DNA of 35,613 nucleotides from positions 1-35,613 of the forward strand of contig JAYOTP010000024.1 of the NCBI GenBank assembly GCA_038150465.1, given 5' to 3'. Of this stretch, positions 15,759 to 24,854 are shown piece by piece. The notes below the pieces were generated by a model. It had not been told where the DNA came from and searched no databases. It saw only the letters and a list, made by a program, of their open reading frames with translations. The stretch's first letter is position 1; each line of letters starts with the position of its first letter. This stretch comes from RFXV01 sp038150465. Its GTDB lineage: Bacteria > Bacteroidota > Bacteroidia > Flavobacteriales > Schleiferiaceae. Made by a program: the position numbers and the translations under genes.

Positions 15759-16446
15759 AGCATATCGGCTGCTATTGGTCGAGGACGACCCCAATTTTGG
15801 AAATGTATTGAGTGATTATCTGCGCCTTCATGGTCACCAAGTGGACTTGGCCCGCAACGGGCGGGAAGGTTTAGAGACATGGACTGCCGACTCTTTCGAT
15901 CTGGCGCTTTTGGATGTGATGATGCCAGAAATGGATGGCTTCACTTTGGCCAAAAAGATCCGTGAAAAGGACGAGCGATTCCCCTTTCTCTTTTTGACTG
16001 CCAAGGGATTGAAAGAAGACGTGCTGCAGGGATTCGCAGCAGGAGCGGACGACTACATCGTAAAGCCCTTCGATTCAGAGGTTCTTCTGATGAAGATCCA
16101 AAGTGTCATGAACCGGGTGACCATGGATATGCCCGTGGAAGCTGAATACCGATTTGGAAAATTCACCTACAGACCCGAGCTGCGCGTTTTGCGCATAGGC
16201 GGTCAGGAACGGCTGCTCTCGCCCAAGGAGGGCGATCTGCTCACCATGCTGTGCCAGCACAAAAACGGCTTGCTGAAGCGTTCTCTCGCCTTGCGAAAGA
16301 TCTGGAAAGAAGATAGCTACTTCACCGGTCGTTCCATGGATGTCTACATTGCCAAACTCAGGAAATATCTAAAAGAGGACAAGGCCGTTCAGATCGTGAA
16401 TGTGCATTCCGAAGGGTTTCGGCTCATGGATGAGTTCTCTGCCTGA
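15745..16446 (+). CDS. OmpR/PhoB-family response regulator
   Basis: 233 residues. The receiver domain (1-~125) carries the acidic pair Asp14/Asp15 (LLVEDDP), the phospho-acceptor Asp57 (LLDVMMPEMDG), the Thr of FLTAK and the Lys of VKPF. The C-terminal winged helix (~140-230) includes RIGGQERLLSPKEGDLL and the recognition-helix segment SMDVYIAKLRKYL, ending VHSEGFRLM. It should bind DNA after phosphorylation by the overlapping histidine kinase. The target genes are unknown. Confidence 0.96.
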   Translation: MKKAEAYRLLLVEDDPNFGNVLSDYLRLHGHQVDLARNGREGLETWTADSFDLALLDVMMPEMDGFTLAKKIREKDERFPFLFLTAKGLKEDVLQGFAAGADDYIVKPFDSEVLLMKIQSVMNRVTMDMPVEAEYRFGKFTYRPELRVLRIGGQERLLSPKEGDLLTMLCQHKNGLLKRSLALRKIWKEDSYFTGRSMDVYIAKLRKYLKEDKAVQIVNVHSEGFRLMDEFSA

Positions 16447-16454
16447 ACTATCCG

Positions 16455-16462
16455 TAAATTCG
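16455..16462 (+). promoter_or_regulatory. Possible -7 element of sulP (TAAATTCG)
   Basis: Matches TAnnTTYG in the 38-nt gap after the response regulator gene and ends 22 nt before ATG 16485. Confidence 0.4.
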
Positions 16463-16484
16463 CGTTTCTAAATCTGGAAAGATC

Positions 16485-18175
16485 ATGCTCGATCTAAAAT
16501 ATTGGAAGGAAGACCTGCCCGCAGGTATCGTTGTATTTCTCGTTGCACTGCCCCTCTGCATGGGCATTGCTCTGGCGAGCGGAGCGCCTCTTATTTCGGG
16601 GCTGATCGCAGGAATGATCGGCGGTGTTGTCGTCGGGTTTTTCAGTGGATCGCATCTCTCTGTCAGTGGCCCGGCGGCGGGCTTGTATGTGATCGTCCTC
16701 GGGGCCATCACCGAATTGGGCTTCGATGTATTTCTCACAGCCGTTGTTTTGGCGGGTGCCATGCAGTTGGCCTTTGGTGTCGCCAAGGCGGGCTTCATCT
16801 CGCATTATTTTCCAGCCTCTGTGATACGTGGTATGCTGGCCGCCATCGGCCTGCTTTTGATATTCAAGCAGATACCGCATTTGATCGGTGTCGACTCGGA
16901 TGCCTTTGGAGAAATGAAATTCCAGCAAGCCGACGGACACAATACCTTCGATTTCCTTTTTTATGCCTTCCAAAATCCGCATTGGGGCGCTGTGGTCATT
17001 GGCGGAGTGATCATTGCCCAGTTGTGGTTGTGGGAAACGCGTTTCATCAAGCAGAACCGCTTTCTAAAAGGCGTTCCTGGCGCCTTGGTGGCCGTTCTTC
17101 TGGGTGTAGGGCTGAATGAATGGTTTGCCACCGCATGGCGGGAGGGCTACTTGGAAGGCATCCACATGGTACAGCTTCCGAATATTCCAGAAGAAGGTGG
17201 TTGGCTCAATGTGCTGCGCTATCCCGACCTGTCCGGGCTCACCCAATTGGCGACCTACAAGGTGGCGCTGACCATCGCGATCGTGGCCAGTTTGGAAACC
17301 CTTCTCAGCCTTGAGGCGGTCGATAAGTTGGACGTTTTGAAGCGGCAGAGTCCGAGGGATCAGGAGCTCCGGGCACAGGGCATCGGAAACATGGTCAGCG
17401 GACTGATCGGCGGACTGCCTATGACGGCGGTGATCGTGCGAAGTTCTGCCAACATTGCTGCGGGCGGCCGCACCAAACTGTCGGCCATATTCCATGGCCT
17501 TCTCCTGATCACAGCCGTGTCCTTTTTTCCAAAGCTGTTGATGCACATTCCGGTGACTTCGCTTTCTGCCATTCTGATCATCGTTGGATTCAAGCTTACC
17601 AAACCCGCTCTGTTCGCCTCCCAGTGGAAACTCGGCGTCAACCAGTTCTATCCTTTTGTCATCACCATCCTGGCCATCGTTCTCACCGATCTTTTGGTCG
17701 GAATTGGCATTGGCCTGATTGCTGGAATATTCTTCGTTCTGCGTGCCCAGAACAAACAATCGTTCGAGTTGCAAAAGAATCCTCGTTCTGACGAAGAGGA
17801 GGGTTTGGAGATCACGATACAGCTCGACAAGCACGTTTCCTTCCTGAACAAGGCGGAACTGCTGGAGATCTTGGAATCTGCTCCNNNNNNNNNNNNNNNN
17901 NNNNNNNNNNNNNNNNNNNNNNNNNNNNNNNNNNNNNNNNNNNNNNNNNNNNNNNNNNNNNNNNNNNNNNNNNNNNNNNNNNNNAGCACGTTTCCTTCCT
18001 GAACAAGGCGGAACTGCTGGAGATCTTGGAATCTGCTCCCGACAACAGCAAGATCACCATTGACGGAACGGTCAATGAGAGCATGGACCACGATGTGGAA
18101 GAGGTGATCAATTCCTTTGCGGACCGTGCAGAGGACAAGAAGATCGAGCTCGAGCTCACGGGTATGAATGCCTGA
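16485..18175 (+). CDS. SulP-family inorganic anion transporter, split by an assembly gap
   Basis: The N-terminus (WKEDLPAGIVVFLVALPLCMGIALASGAP) and the SVSGPAAGL motif are SulP signatures. About 10-12 hydrophobic segments follow up to FFVLRAQNKQ (~residue 425), then a short degenerate STAS domain. The frame is interrupted by 100 N (17885-17984). The 55 bases before the gap recur exactly after it, so the gap is an unmerged overlap. Joining 17884 to 18040 keeps the frame (CC|C = Pro) and gives a normal STAS end, LEILESAPDNSKITIDG ... ELELTGMNA, with the stop at 18173-18175 and 511 residues in all. The protein should move sulfate, bicarbonate or another anion across the inner membrane; the substrate is not determinable. 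No carbonic anhydrase gene is adjacent. Confidence 0.92.
17830..17884. repeat. 55-bp copy flanking the N gap (left)
   Basis: Identical to 17985-18039. Read as the end of one contig that overlaps the start of the next, not as a biological repeat. Confidence 0.9.
17885..17984. other. Assembly gap, exactly 100 N
   Basis: A run of exactly 100 N, the usual placeholder for a gap of unknown size. With the 55-bp duplication on both sides, the true gap length is most likely negative (an overlap). Confidence 0.97.
17985..18039. repeat. 55-bp copy flanking the N gap (right)
   Basis: Identical to 17830-17884; it encodes the same STAS segment (HVSFLNKAELLEILESA) a second time. Confidence 0.9.
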
Positions 18176-18207
18176 TCCCAACGGCTGCTGTGTCTGAGCG
18201 GCTGCCC

Positions 18208-19494
18208 ATGCGCTCCCTTCCCCATCGGGAACTTCTTTCAAGGCTCCTGAAGTGGGGCTCTTCCTATCCATATTGTGCCCTGTTGCATTCCAACGGAATT
18301 GAAGATCCTGCTGGTCAGTTCGATTGGTTCTTTGCGGTGGGGAAAGAGTCATTCGCATCCGATCCCGTAGAATTGAGGGCCTTTGATGCATGGCTGGAGG
18401 CAAATAAAGACGCTTATGTCTTCGGTGTATTGAGCTACGACCTGAGGCTGCAGTTCGAAGCGCTGAGCGACCGGCACGTCAATGAACTGGATCAGCCCGA
18501 TGTCGCCTTCTTCAAAGCGGATGCATATGTGTACTGTAAAGAAGGGACGATCCACTGGCAGGGGATTTCTGAAACGCAGCTGTCCGATGGGCTGACCGCA
18601 GCTTCCAAAAGATCGGAACTCATCTTTTCTTCGAAGACCGATCCATCCACCTATTCCGCCCATTTTGAGCGTATCCGTGAAATGCTGCAACTGGGTTCCT
18701 TCTACGAAATGAACTTTTGCCGCCACTTCACAGCAGACGATCTGCCTGTCGGAGCAGATTTTTGGGAACGGGCCTATCTCGACCTGATCGAGCGGCAACC
18801 CACCGTTCAGTCGGCCTTTTTTCGTTTTGGGGTGCATCGGGTCTTGTCGGCTTCTCCGGAGCGTTTTCTCCGCCGTAGAGGAGAGCGATTGTTGTCTGAG
18901 CCGATCAAAGGAACCCTGGCGCGATCCAAGGATCCGGCTGAGGACCAGCGATTGAAGAAGATCCTGAGCGAGGATGAGAAGGAGCGGAGCGAAAATGTCA
19001 TGATCGTCGATCTGGTGCGCAATGATCTCTCACGCGTTTGCCGTCCGGGAAGTGTGCAGGCAGACGAACTGTTCTCCATCCGCAGTCTGCCCAATGTGCA
19101 TCAAATGGTTTCCGTGGTCAGCGGAACCTTGGATGCCGATCGCTCGTTCTCAGAGATCTTACAGGCCACCTTCCCCATGGGTTCGATGACGGGCGCACCG
19201 AAGATCGCCGCCATGCAGGCAGCAGACCAAATGGAGTCCTTTCGGCGCGGATGGTACAGTGGTGCCATGGGCTACAGAGCACCGGGCGGAGATTTCGATC
19301 TCAATGTGCTCATCAGAACACTCTTTGTCAATGTACAGACAGCCAAAGGCATGGTCGGTGCGGGCGGTGCCATTACCATTGGAAGCGAATGCGCCTCTGA
19401 ATTCAGAGAAACCCAGTGGAAAGCAGAGAGCATCATTCATTCATTGGGTGGCCGCATCCAGCCAAAAACACAGCACTCCGATCTGCACCCCTAA
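18208..19494 (+). CDS. pabB: Aminodeoxychorismate synthase component I
   Basis: 428 residues from ATG 18208; an upstream GTG at 18190 would add six. The chorismate-binding domain covers about the last 270 residues: ASPERFL, EPIKGTLAR, SENVMIVDLVRNDLSRVC, VHQMVSVVSGTL, FPMGSMTGAPKIAAM, YSGAMGY and GAGGAITIGS. The PIKGT motif carries Lys234, the active-site lysine of PabB, where anthranilate synthase TrpE has PIAGT. This supports PabB over TrpE. The enzyme aminates chorismate on the way to p-aminobenzoate and folate. No pabA or pabC lies next to it; the glutaminase partner must be elsewhere. It lies 32 nt after sulP. Confidence 0.93.
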   Translation: MRSLPHRELLSRLLKWGSSYPYCALLHSNGIEDPAGQFDWFFAVGKESFASDPVELRAFDAWLEANKDAYVFGVLSYDLRLQFEALSDRHVNELDQPDVAFFKADAYVYCKEGTIHWQGISETQLSDGLTAASKRSELIFSSKTDPSTYSAHFERIREMLQLGSFYEMNFCRHFTADDLPVGADFWERAYLDLIERQPTVQSAFFRFGVHRVLSASPERFLRRRGERLLSEPIKGTLARSKDPAEDQRLKKILSEDEKERSENVMIVDLVRNDLSRVCRPGSVQADELFSIRSLPNVHQMVSVVSGTLDADRSFSEILQATFPMGSMTGAPKIAAMQAADQMESFRRGWYSGAMGYRAPGGDFDLNVLIRTLFVNVQTAKGMVGAGGAITIGSECASEFRETQWKAESIIHSLGGRIQPKTQHSDLHP

Positions 19495-19499
19495 TTTTG
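19492..19499 (+). promoter_or_regulatory. -7 element of tilS (TAATTTTG)
   Basis: A perfect TAnnTTTG match spanning the pabB stop codon and ending 4 nt before ATG 19504. Confidence 0.5.
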
Positions 19500-19503
19500 A
19501 TGC

Positions 19504-20823
19504 ATGCTGACCGATCGTTTTGCAGAAGCAGCGCAACGGCTGGGCATTCGGTCGGATGTGTGCTCGATCGTGGCCTGCAGCGGCGGTGTGGACAGCATGA
19601 CTTTGGCCGCTTTGATGCATGATGGCGGATTCGCCTTTCGCCTTTTGCACGTGCATTATGGGCTTCGCGGAAGCGATTCTAAAAAGGAGAAGGAGTTGGT
19701 TGAACGCTGGGCACAGACCAAAGGACTTTCCATTCGGGTATTCGATGCCCAGAAGGAATTGTCGGATGCCCTCGACAAGGGCGAAAATCTGCAGCATGCC
19801 GCCCGCAGGATCCGGTACCGGGAATTAAGAAAGGAACGCGAGGCCCATACGGCGAGATACATCCTGACGGCGCACCATGCACAAGACCGCTTGGAAGGGC
19901 TTTTCATTTCTCTGATCCGCGGAGAATCGTGGAGAAGCTTTTGCGGAATGCCCGATAAGACCAACGAATTGGCGCGTCCTCTGCTGGGATTCACCAAAGA
20001 GGAGATACGTTCATACGCCCATTCTGCTCAGCTTCCCTTTCTGGAAGACCGATCCAACGATACCGACGCCTATTTGCGCAATCGGATCAGGAACCACATC
20101 GTTCCCCTTGTAATGGCGGAAAGCCCAGGCTGGAAGGAGCAGCTGGACCGCATGCAGGAGGAGCTGAGCGCACTGCGCCAAAGAGACGATGGATCATTTG
20201 AGCGCTGGAAAAGCGATGCGGTGAAGGGGCTGGAGAGCGGACATATTCGCCTCGATCGGTCCCTTTGTTCTGAGCATCCGCATTATTTTTCCCGATGGAT
20301 CCGTGAATACACAGGATCGCATACGCTCAAGGCGCCGCAGATCCCGTTGTCTGGCAGCGGCCAGCAGTTGGAGTTCGGTTCGCACCGCTTGCAGGTGGAA
20401 CGCGACCATCTCTTATGTGTTTCCGATACGGGTGAGGCGCAAGAGGAACTTTTTCAGATCGAAAACGAAGGCAAATTCATCTGTGCGGATCAGCAATGGT
20501 CGGTCTATCGATCCACTAAATCCGAGGCCTGGCAGAGCAGAGGAAAGCAAAAAGCGATATTGGACGCAGGGCAGGCGCCATTCCCCTGGACGATCCGGTC
20601 ATGGAGAAAAGGCGATCGTTTCTGTCCCATTGGGATGAAGGGCAGTAAATTGCTGAGCAATTATTTCATCGACCGGAAATTCACGCAGCGTCAGAAAGAA
20701 GACATGCGCGTTGTGACCATCGGTGGACAGATCGCCTGGCTCATTGGCGAACGGGTGGATGCCCGTTTTGCTGCGGATGCCCGGTCTGAAGAAGTATATG
20801 TCATTGAACCAGTGCAAGAATAG
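19504..20823 (+). CDS. tilS: tRNA(Ile)-lysidine synthase
   Basis: 439 residues. The N-terminal PP-loop ATPase motif is SGGVDSM (~28-34), followed by HVHYGLRG and ARRIRYRELR. HHAQDRLE matches the usual TAHHxxDxxET-type element with an Arg-Leu variation. The middle domain contains DTDAYLRNRIRNHIVPL, and the C-terminal TilS domain contains RSWRKGDRFCPIGMKGSKLLSNYFIDRK. It converts C34 of the CAU-anticodon tRNA-Ile to lysidine, so that it reads AUA and is charged with isoleucine. It is an essential cytosolic enzyme in most bacteria. The dsbD-like start codon follows 1 nt after its stop. Confidence 0.95.
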   Translation: MLTDRFAEAAQRLGIRSDVCSIVACSGGVDSMTLAALMHDGGFAFRLLHVHYGLRGSDSKKEKELVERWAQTKGLSIRVFDAQKELSDALDKGENLQHAARRIRYRELRKEREAHTARYILTAHHAQDRLEGLFISLIRGESWRSFCGMPDKTNELARPLLGFTKEEIRSYAHSAQLPFLEDRSNDTDAYLRNRIRNHIVPLVMAESPGWKEQLDRMQEELSALRQRDDGSFERWKSDAVKGLESGHIRLDRSLCSEHPHYFSRWIREYTGSHTLKAPQIPLSGSGQQLEFGSHRLQVERDHLLCVSDTGEAQEELFQIENEGKFICADQQWSVYRSTKSEAWQSRGKQKAILDAGQAPFPWTIRSWRKGDRFCPIGMKGSKLLSNYFIDRKFTQRQKEDMRVVTIGGQIAWLIGERVDARFAADARSEEVYVIEPVQE

Positions 20824-20824
20824 A

Positions 20825-22753
20825 ATGATGATCAGAAATTGGAGTACGGCCTTAATGGTGTCGATCTGCACCTTGGCGCTGGATGCCCAGATGTACGATC
20901 CGGTGGATTGGAGCTTCGAACTCGTTCAAGAGGAGGGAAGCAATGAAGCGGAATTGGTCTTCACGGCCCGCATCGATGAAGGCTGGCACCTGTATTCGCA
21001 ATTCCTTGGGGACGATGGTCCCATTCCCACTCAATTTTATTTCAAGGACAGCGCGAACTACGAGCGCACCGGGCCCACCGAGGAGATCACTCCGCCGGTT
21101 CTGGAGTACGACCCCAATTTTGAAATGGAACTCCTGTATTTCAGTGAGGAAGCGGTTTTCTCTCAAAAGGTCAAGATCCTGAAGCCCGGGGAGGTGGAGA
21201 TCAAGGGGGAGCTGGAGTTCATGGTCTGTGATGAAACACAGTGCCTTCCGCCCAAGTATGTGGAGTTTTCATTTGTAGCTCAGGGTGTGGAAGAAGGATC
21301 CTCCGATTCGATGTCCTTCTGGTTCATTTTTGCCAAGGGCTTTGGCGGCGGTCTGCTCGCCTTATTGATGCCGTGCATCTTTCCCATGATCCCGCTGACG
21401 GTGAGCTTTTTCACCAAACAAAGCAAGAACCGTTCAGAAGGCGTGCGAAAGGCCATTCTATATGGCGTCAGCATCATCCTGATCTATGTGGCATTGGGAA
21501 TGGTCGTCACCTTGGCCACCGGCAACAGCTCGGCCCTGAATCAATTGTCCACAAACCCGTGGTTCAACATCGTTTTCTTTCTCCTGTTCGTTGTTTTTGC
21601 CCTTTCCTTCTTTGGCGCCTTTGAGATCACGCTGCCCAGCAATTGGGTGAACAAAGCGGATGATGCATCCAACAAGGGAGGCTTGGCGGGCATCTTTTTT
21701 ATGGCGTTCACGCTTTCACTTGTGAGTTTTTCCTGCACGGGTCCGATCATCGGATCGCTATTGGTGGATGCTGCTTCCAACGGAGACTACTTCGGCCCGG
21801 CCATCGGAATGTTGGGTTTCTCTACAGCCCTTGCCGTCCCCTTTGCTCTGTTTGCAGCCTTCCCTGGTTGGATGAACAGCCTTCCGCAGTCTGGAGGTTG
21901 GCTCAATACAGTGAAAGTCAGCCTGGGATTCATTGAGCTGGCCTTTGCCCTGAAGTTCCTTTCCACTGCGGACATGGCCTGGCAGGCGGGCATCCTGAAA
22001 CGCGAGCTGTTCTTGGCTTTGTGGATCGGCATCTTCCTTTTGCTCACCCTTTATCTTTTGGGAGCCTTCCGAATGCCCCTGGACAGCAAGACCGAGAAGC
22101 TCTCTGTTTCCCGACTGATGTTTGCCATATTCTTTGGTTCCTTCACCTTGTACATGCTGCCCGGCCTTTGGGGAGCGCCTCTTCATTTGATCAGTGGTTT
22201 TCCTCCCCCGCAGTTTTACAGCGAGCAGCCCAATCAGGGGGTCGGTTCCCTGTCAACTGGGGTCGTTTTGGAAGTACCCGAGGGGGCAGAGCCGGATCAT
22301 TGTCCGCATGCGCTGAATTGTTTTCACGATCTGGAGGAAGGACTGGCTTATGCCAGGAGTGTAGAAAAGCCGGTCATGCTCGATTTCACCGGATGGGGTT
22401 GTGTCAACTGCCGCAAGATGGAAGAGCAGGTGTGGAGCGACCCGAGCGTGCTCCAGCGTCTGAGGGAAGAGGTTGTTCTGGTCTCCTTGTACGTGGACGA
22501 GCGGGTGAAGCTGCCCATTGAAGAGCAATATTATTCTGAGGTGCTCAAGTCTCAGGTCAAGACCATTGGAAACAAGTGGAGTGCATTTCAGGCAGAGAAC
22601 TATCAGACCAATTCTCAGCCCTATTACGTCCTGATCGGCCACGAGGATCTGATCCCATTGAACGCGCCCACTGCCTACGACCCCGATATCCAGAAGTTCG
22701 TGGATTGGCTCGATGAAGGCGTTGCGAAGTTTCAGGCCGGAAGCAAGATCTGA
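20825..22753 (+). CDS. dsbD: DsbD-like thiol:disulfide interchange protein
   Basis: 642 residues from ATG 20825, chosen because MMIRNWSTALMVSICTLALDAQ is a signal peptide and the gene then begins 1 nt after tilS. The N-terminal periplasmic domain has Cys135 and Cys140 (VCDETQC). The membrane domain has about eight TM helices with Cys184 (MPCIFPMIPLT) and Cys304 (SFSCTGPIIG). The C-terminal thioredoxin-like domain has Cys526 and Cys529 (GWGCVNCRKM). All three DsbD redox pairs are present. It carries electrons from cytosolic thioredoxin across the inner membrane to periplasmic disulfide reductases and cytochrome c maturation. Possible clients are periplasmic thiol enzymes such as the lipoprotein MsrB at 32243, but that link is inference. 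Confidence 0.93.
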   Translation: MMIRNWSTALMVSICTLALDAQMYDPVDWSFELVQEEGSNEAELVFTARIDEGWHLYSQFLGDDGPIPTQFYFKDSANYERTGPTEEITPPVLEYDPNFEMELLYFSEEAVFSQKVKILKPGEVEIKGELEFMVCDETQCLPPKYVEFSFVAQGVEEGSSDSMSFWFIFAKGFGGGLLALLMPCIFPMIPLTVSFFTKQSKNRSEGVRKAILYGVSIILIYVALGMVVTLATGNSSALNQLSTNPWFNIVFFLLFVVFALSFFGAFEITLPSNWVNKADDASNKGGLAGIFFMAFTLSLVSFSCTGPIIGSLLVDAASNGDYFGPAIGMLGFSTALAVPFALFAAFPGWMNSLPQSGGWLNTVKVSLGFIELAFALKFLSTADMAWQAGILKRELFLALWIGIFLLLTLYLLGAFRMPLDSKTEKLSVSRLMFAIFFGSFTLYMLPGLWGAPLHLISGFPPPQFYSEQPNQGVGSLSTGVVLEVPEGAEPDHCPHALNCFHDLEEGLAYARSVEKPVMLDFTGWGCVNCRKMEEQVWSDPSVLQRLREEVVLVSLYVDERVKLPIEEQYYSEVLKSQVKTIGNKWSAFQAENYQTNSQPYYVLIGHEDLIPLNAPTAYDPDIQKFVDWLDEGVAKFQAGSKI

Positions 22754-22795
22754 ACGGCTGATGAACATTTGACGCGCTTATGCTCTTTTTCATAT

Positions 22796-23209
22796 ATGAC
22801 CAACGAGCTCAGGTTCCGCCTACGCAGTGGTGAAAAAGTGACGGGTTTTGTCCGGAGGATGCCCGCGGGCGGGGACTTTTTCTCTCGTGATGGTTTCTGG
22901 TGGACGGGTACACCTCTGCCTTACGAACAGATCGATGAGTGGACGGGATGGAAGGACCTGAATCAGAAGCACATCTTCGAATACGATATCGTCATCTGTA
23001 AGCTCGATCCCGATGGTCCGTCGGAAAAGGCGGCTGTGCTTTGGGACGAGGAAAAAGAGCGATTCAGTTTGCGTTTTTTGGAAAGGGACATGCATGTGCC
23101 CATGGAAATGGACGGAATACGCATGTTCGATCCACGGCAGCTTCGTGTGGTATCCTATCTCTTCATCAATCCAGAGATCATGGAGCGTCTGAACATCCGT
23201 GATCGTTGA
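22796..23209 (+). CDS. YopX-like small protein
   Basis: 137 residues from ATG 22796 (MTNELRFRLRSG); a start at 22769 would add nine residues unlike the family. The segment WTGWKDLNQKHIFEYDIV matches the YopX hallmark (TGxKDxNGKxIxEGDIV), a segment with beta-rich VLWDEEKERFSL follows, and VVSYLFINPEIME resembles the conserved VIGNIYENPEL end. YopX proteins are mostly known from phages and prophages of Firmicutes and Bacteroidota, and their function is unknown. I see no other phage genes here. No signal peptide or TM segment, so probably cytosolic. It is 42 nt after dsbD and convergent with the TrmH-type gene (16-nt gap). Confidence 0.65.
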   Translation: MTNELRFRLRSGEKVTGFVRRMPAGGDFFSRDGFWWTGTPLPYEQIDEWTGWKDLNQKHIFEYDIVICKLDPDGPSEKAAVLWDEEKERFSLRFLERDMHVPMEMDGIRMFDPRQLRVVSYLFINPEIMERLNIRDR

Positions 23210-23225
23210 ATGGCCCCTGGGATGA

Positions 23226-24011
23226 TCATTTGGATCGCTGTCTGAGGTGTTCGTAAAGAACGACAGCTGCGGAGGCGGATAGATTCAGGGAATCCATTTC
23301 ACTCGCCATGGGGATCTTCAGTGCGTTCATTCCCGCATCCTCCCAGGCAGTGCTCAAGCCGGAATGCTCTGATCCAAATACAAAGGCTGCACGTTCTGTG
23401 AGTTTGGTTTCGAACAAGGAACTGCTTCCATCCAGTCGACTGGTCCAGATCGCCAGGTCCTGTGCCCTCAGGAAATCCTTGGCCTGCTCGGTTTCAAGAT
23501 GTGCATGTGGCACGCGAAAGACGGTGCCAACCGAACTTCTGATGCAATTTGGGTTATAGAAATCTGTAGATGAGCCAACGGTGAGCACGAGGTCGCATCC
23601 AGTGGCCAAAGCTGTGCGGAACAGTGCACCCAGATTTCCGGGTTTTTCGATCTGCTCAAGAACCAGAACTTTATCATAGGCCCCTTCGGACAGGGCAGGC
23701 TTTGGTTTTTGAACCATGATGGCCAGTGCCGGACTTGCAGATGCCCGAACGGCCAGTGGATCGAACAGCTCCTCTTTCAGTCTCCGGATTTCGCTACTGG
23801 AAGGGAATTCGGGAAAGAATTCTTCAACCGAACGGTCTCCGCGAAGCAGCAGGTGTTTGGGCAAATAACCGCCCATCAATGCATAGCGGATCTCCTGTAT
23901 GCCTTCCACGGCGAAAAGTCCCTCCCGCTGCCGGCTTCGCTTGCGCTCATGCAGCTCTGCATATAGCCGCACCACCGGATTCTGGGCGCTGTGTATGAGC
24001 CCGCTACTCAC
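23226..24011 (-). CDS. TrmH/SpoU-family RNA 2'-O-methyltransferase
   Basis: 261 residues from a GTG start at 24011, the only start that keeps the N-terminal SpoU substrate-binding region (SAQNPVVRLYAELHERKRSR, GLFAVEGIQEI). Catalytic SPOUT-domain motifs: motif 1 EQIEKPGNLGALFRTA (conserved Asn and Arg), then CIRSSVGTVFRVPH, motif 2 AFVFGSEHSGLS and motif 3 IPMASEMDSLNLSASAAVVLYE. The trefoil-knot fold binds SAM and methylates ribose 2'-OH of tRNA or rRNA. The target nucleotide cannot be told from sequence. It is the last of four minus-strand genes (pheT, thiolase, NlpC/P60, this one). Confidence 0.92.
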   Translation of the reverse strand: MSSGLIHSAQNPVVRLYAELHERKRSRQREGLFAVEGIQEIRYALMGGYLPKHLLLRGDRSVEEFFPEFPSSSEIRRLKEELFDPLAVRASASPALAIMVQKPKPALSEGAYDKVLVLEQIEKPGNLGALFRTALATGCDLVLTVGSSTDFYNPNCIRSSVGTVFRVPHAHLETEQAKDFLRAQDLAIWTSRLDGSSSLFETKLTERAAFVFGSEHSGLSTAWEDAGMNALKIPMASEMDSLNLSASAAVVLYEHLRQRSK

Positions 24012-24072
24012 TGCCTGTGGGCTGAATCAGATGAAAGATGCTGAGAATACGATCCGTAAAGAAAAAATGGCT

Positions 24073-24849
24073 TCAAAGGATGCGCTTGATCACCCGTAGG
24101 TCATGGGTGTGTTTGTTTTCCGCCTTGTTGTAGATGCCGGTTTGATCGATGGAATCGATGCGCACCTTTCCGCTGGCGTGCAGGATGCGATCGTTCTCCA
24201 GGAGAATGCCCACATGGATGATGCGGCCTTCTTCGTTAGCAAAGAAGGCAAGGTCGCCTGCCACGGATTCTTCGATGAAACTCAGTGCCTGACCGAGCTC
24301 GGCCTGATCTTTAGCATCCCGTGGGAGATCCACGCCTCCAAAGCGGTAGGCCATTTGGGTCAGGCCGGAGCAATCGATACCAAAGGGTGATCTGCCGCCC
24401 CAGAGGTAGGGGGCATTCAGATAGGTGAATGCCGCAGATATGATCTGTTCCCGCTGGTCAGAGGACGATTGGACAGCTCCTGAATACCTATAGCTTCGGT
24501 CTCCGATCCGGCCTTTTCCCGTATCGATATCGAACCCGGGCAAGAGGGCGCCAAAGCAGATCAAGGATTGCTCCTCCGGATCTTCGAATTTCAGCACCTC
24601 CACGAGATCCGAGCAAATACGGCTCTTTTTGGATGCATTCTGAAAGACGGATTCATCAACGGACATCCACTGCTTCGAGCACAGCCAGCCCTGATAACCG
24701 TCGTGTGCACTGCGGATCTGTATCCATTTCTCCCTCTGCTGCAAGATCTCGAACGATTCGCCAAACAAGAGCTGGCTGACCATTTCAGAGGCGTCCGAAG
24801 GTTCAGCCCGGACAGGTACAACAGAGAGTGAAACGATCCCGAAGGCCAT
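24073..24849 (-). CDS. C40-family NlpC/P60 peptidase with N-terminal SH3 domain
   Basis: 258 residues. The N-terminus is a bacterial SH3 domain (MAFGIVSLSVVPVRAEPSDASEMVSQLLFGE), and a second SH3-like segment is possible. The NlpC/P60 domain covers ~135-255 with catalytic Cys160 (FGIDCSGLTQ), His212 (IIHVGIL) and a third residue around His224 (ILHASGK). This is the YkfC-like gamma-D-glutamyl-diamino-acid endopeptidase group that cleaves murein peptides during wall turnover or recycling. There is no cleavable signal peptide, as is usual for this Bacteroidota subfamily as I recall it, so a cytosolic recycling role is possible. It starts 5 nt after the thiolase stop and is surely cotranscribed with it. 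Confidence 0.92.
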   Translation of the reverse strand: MAFGIVSLSVVPVRAEPSDASEMVSQLLFGESFEILQQREKWIQIRSAHDGYQGWLCSKQWMSVDESVFQNASKKSRICSDLVEVLKFEDPEEQSLICFGALLPGFDIDTGKGRIGDRSYRYSGAVQSSSDQREQIISAAFTYLNAPYLWGGRSPFGIDCSGLTQMAYRFGGVDLPRDAKDQAELGQALSFIEESVAGDLAFFANEEGRIIHVGILLENDRILHASGKVRIDSIDQTGIYNKAENKHTHDLRVIKRIL

Positions 24850-24854
24850 TCAGA

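Noticed and set aside
17830..18039. 55-bp direct repeat as a target-site duplication or mobile element boundary
   Set aside because: Both copies flank an exact 100-N placeholder and encode the same STAS segment in frame; a contig overlap explains it fully.
23996..24099. Possible mini-lipoprotein (start MSPLLTACG) on the plus strand
   Set aside because: The lipobox-like string comes only five residues after the start, too early for a signal peptide, and it overlaps the GTG start of the TrmH-type gene.
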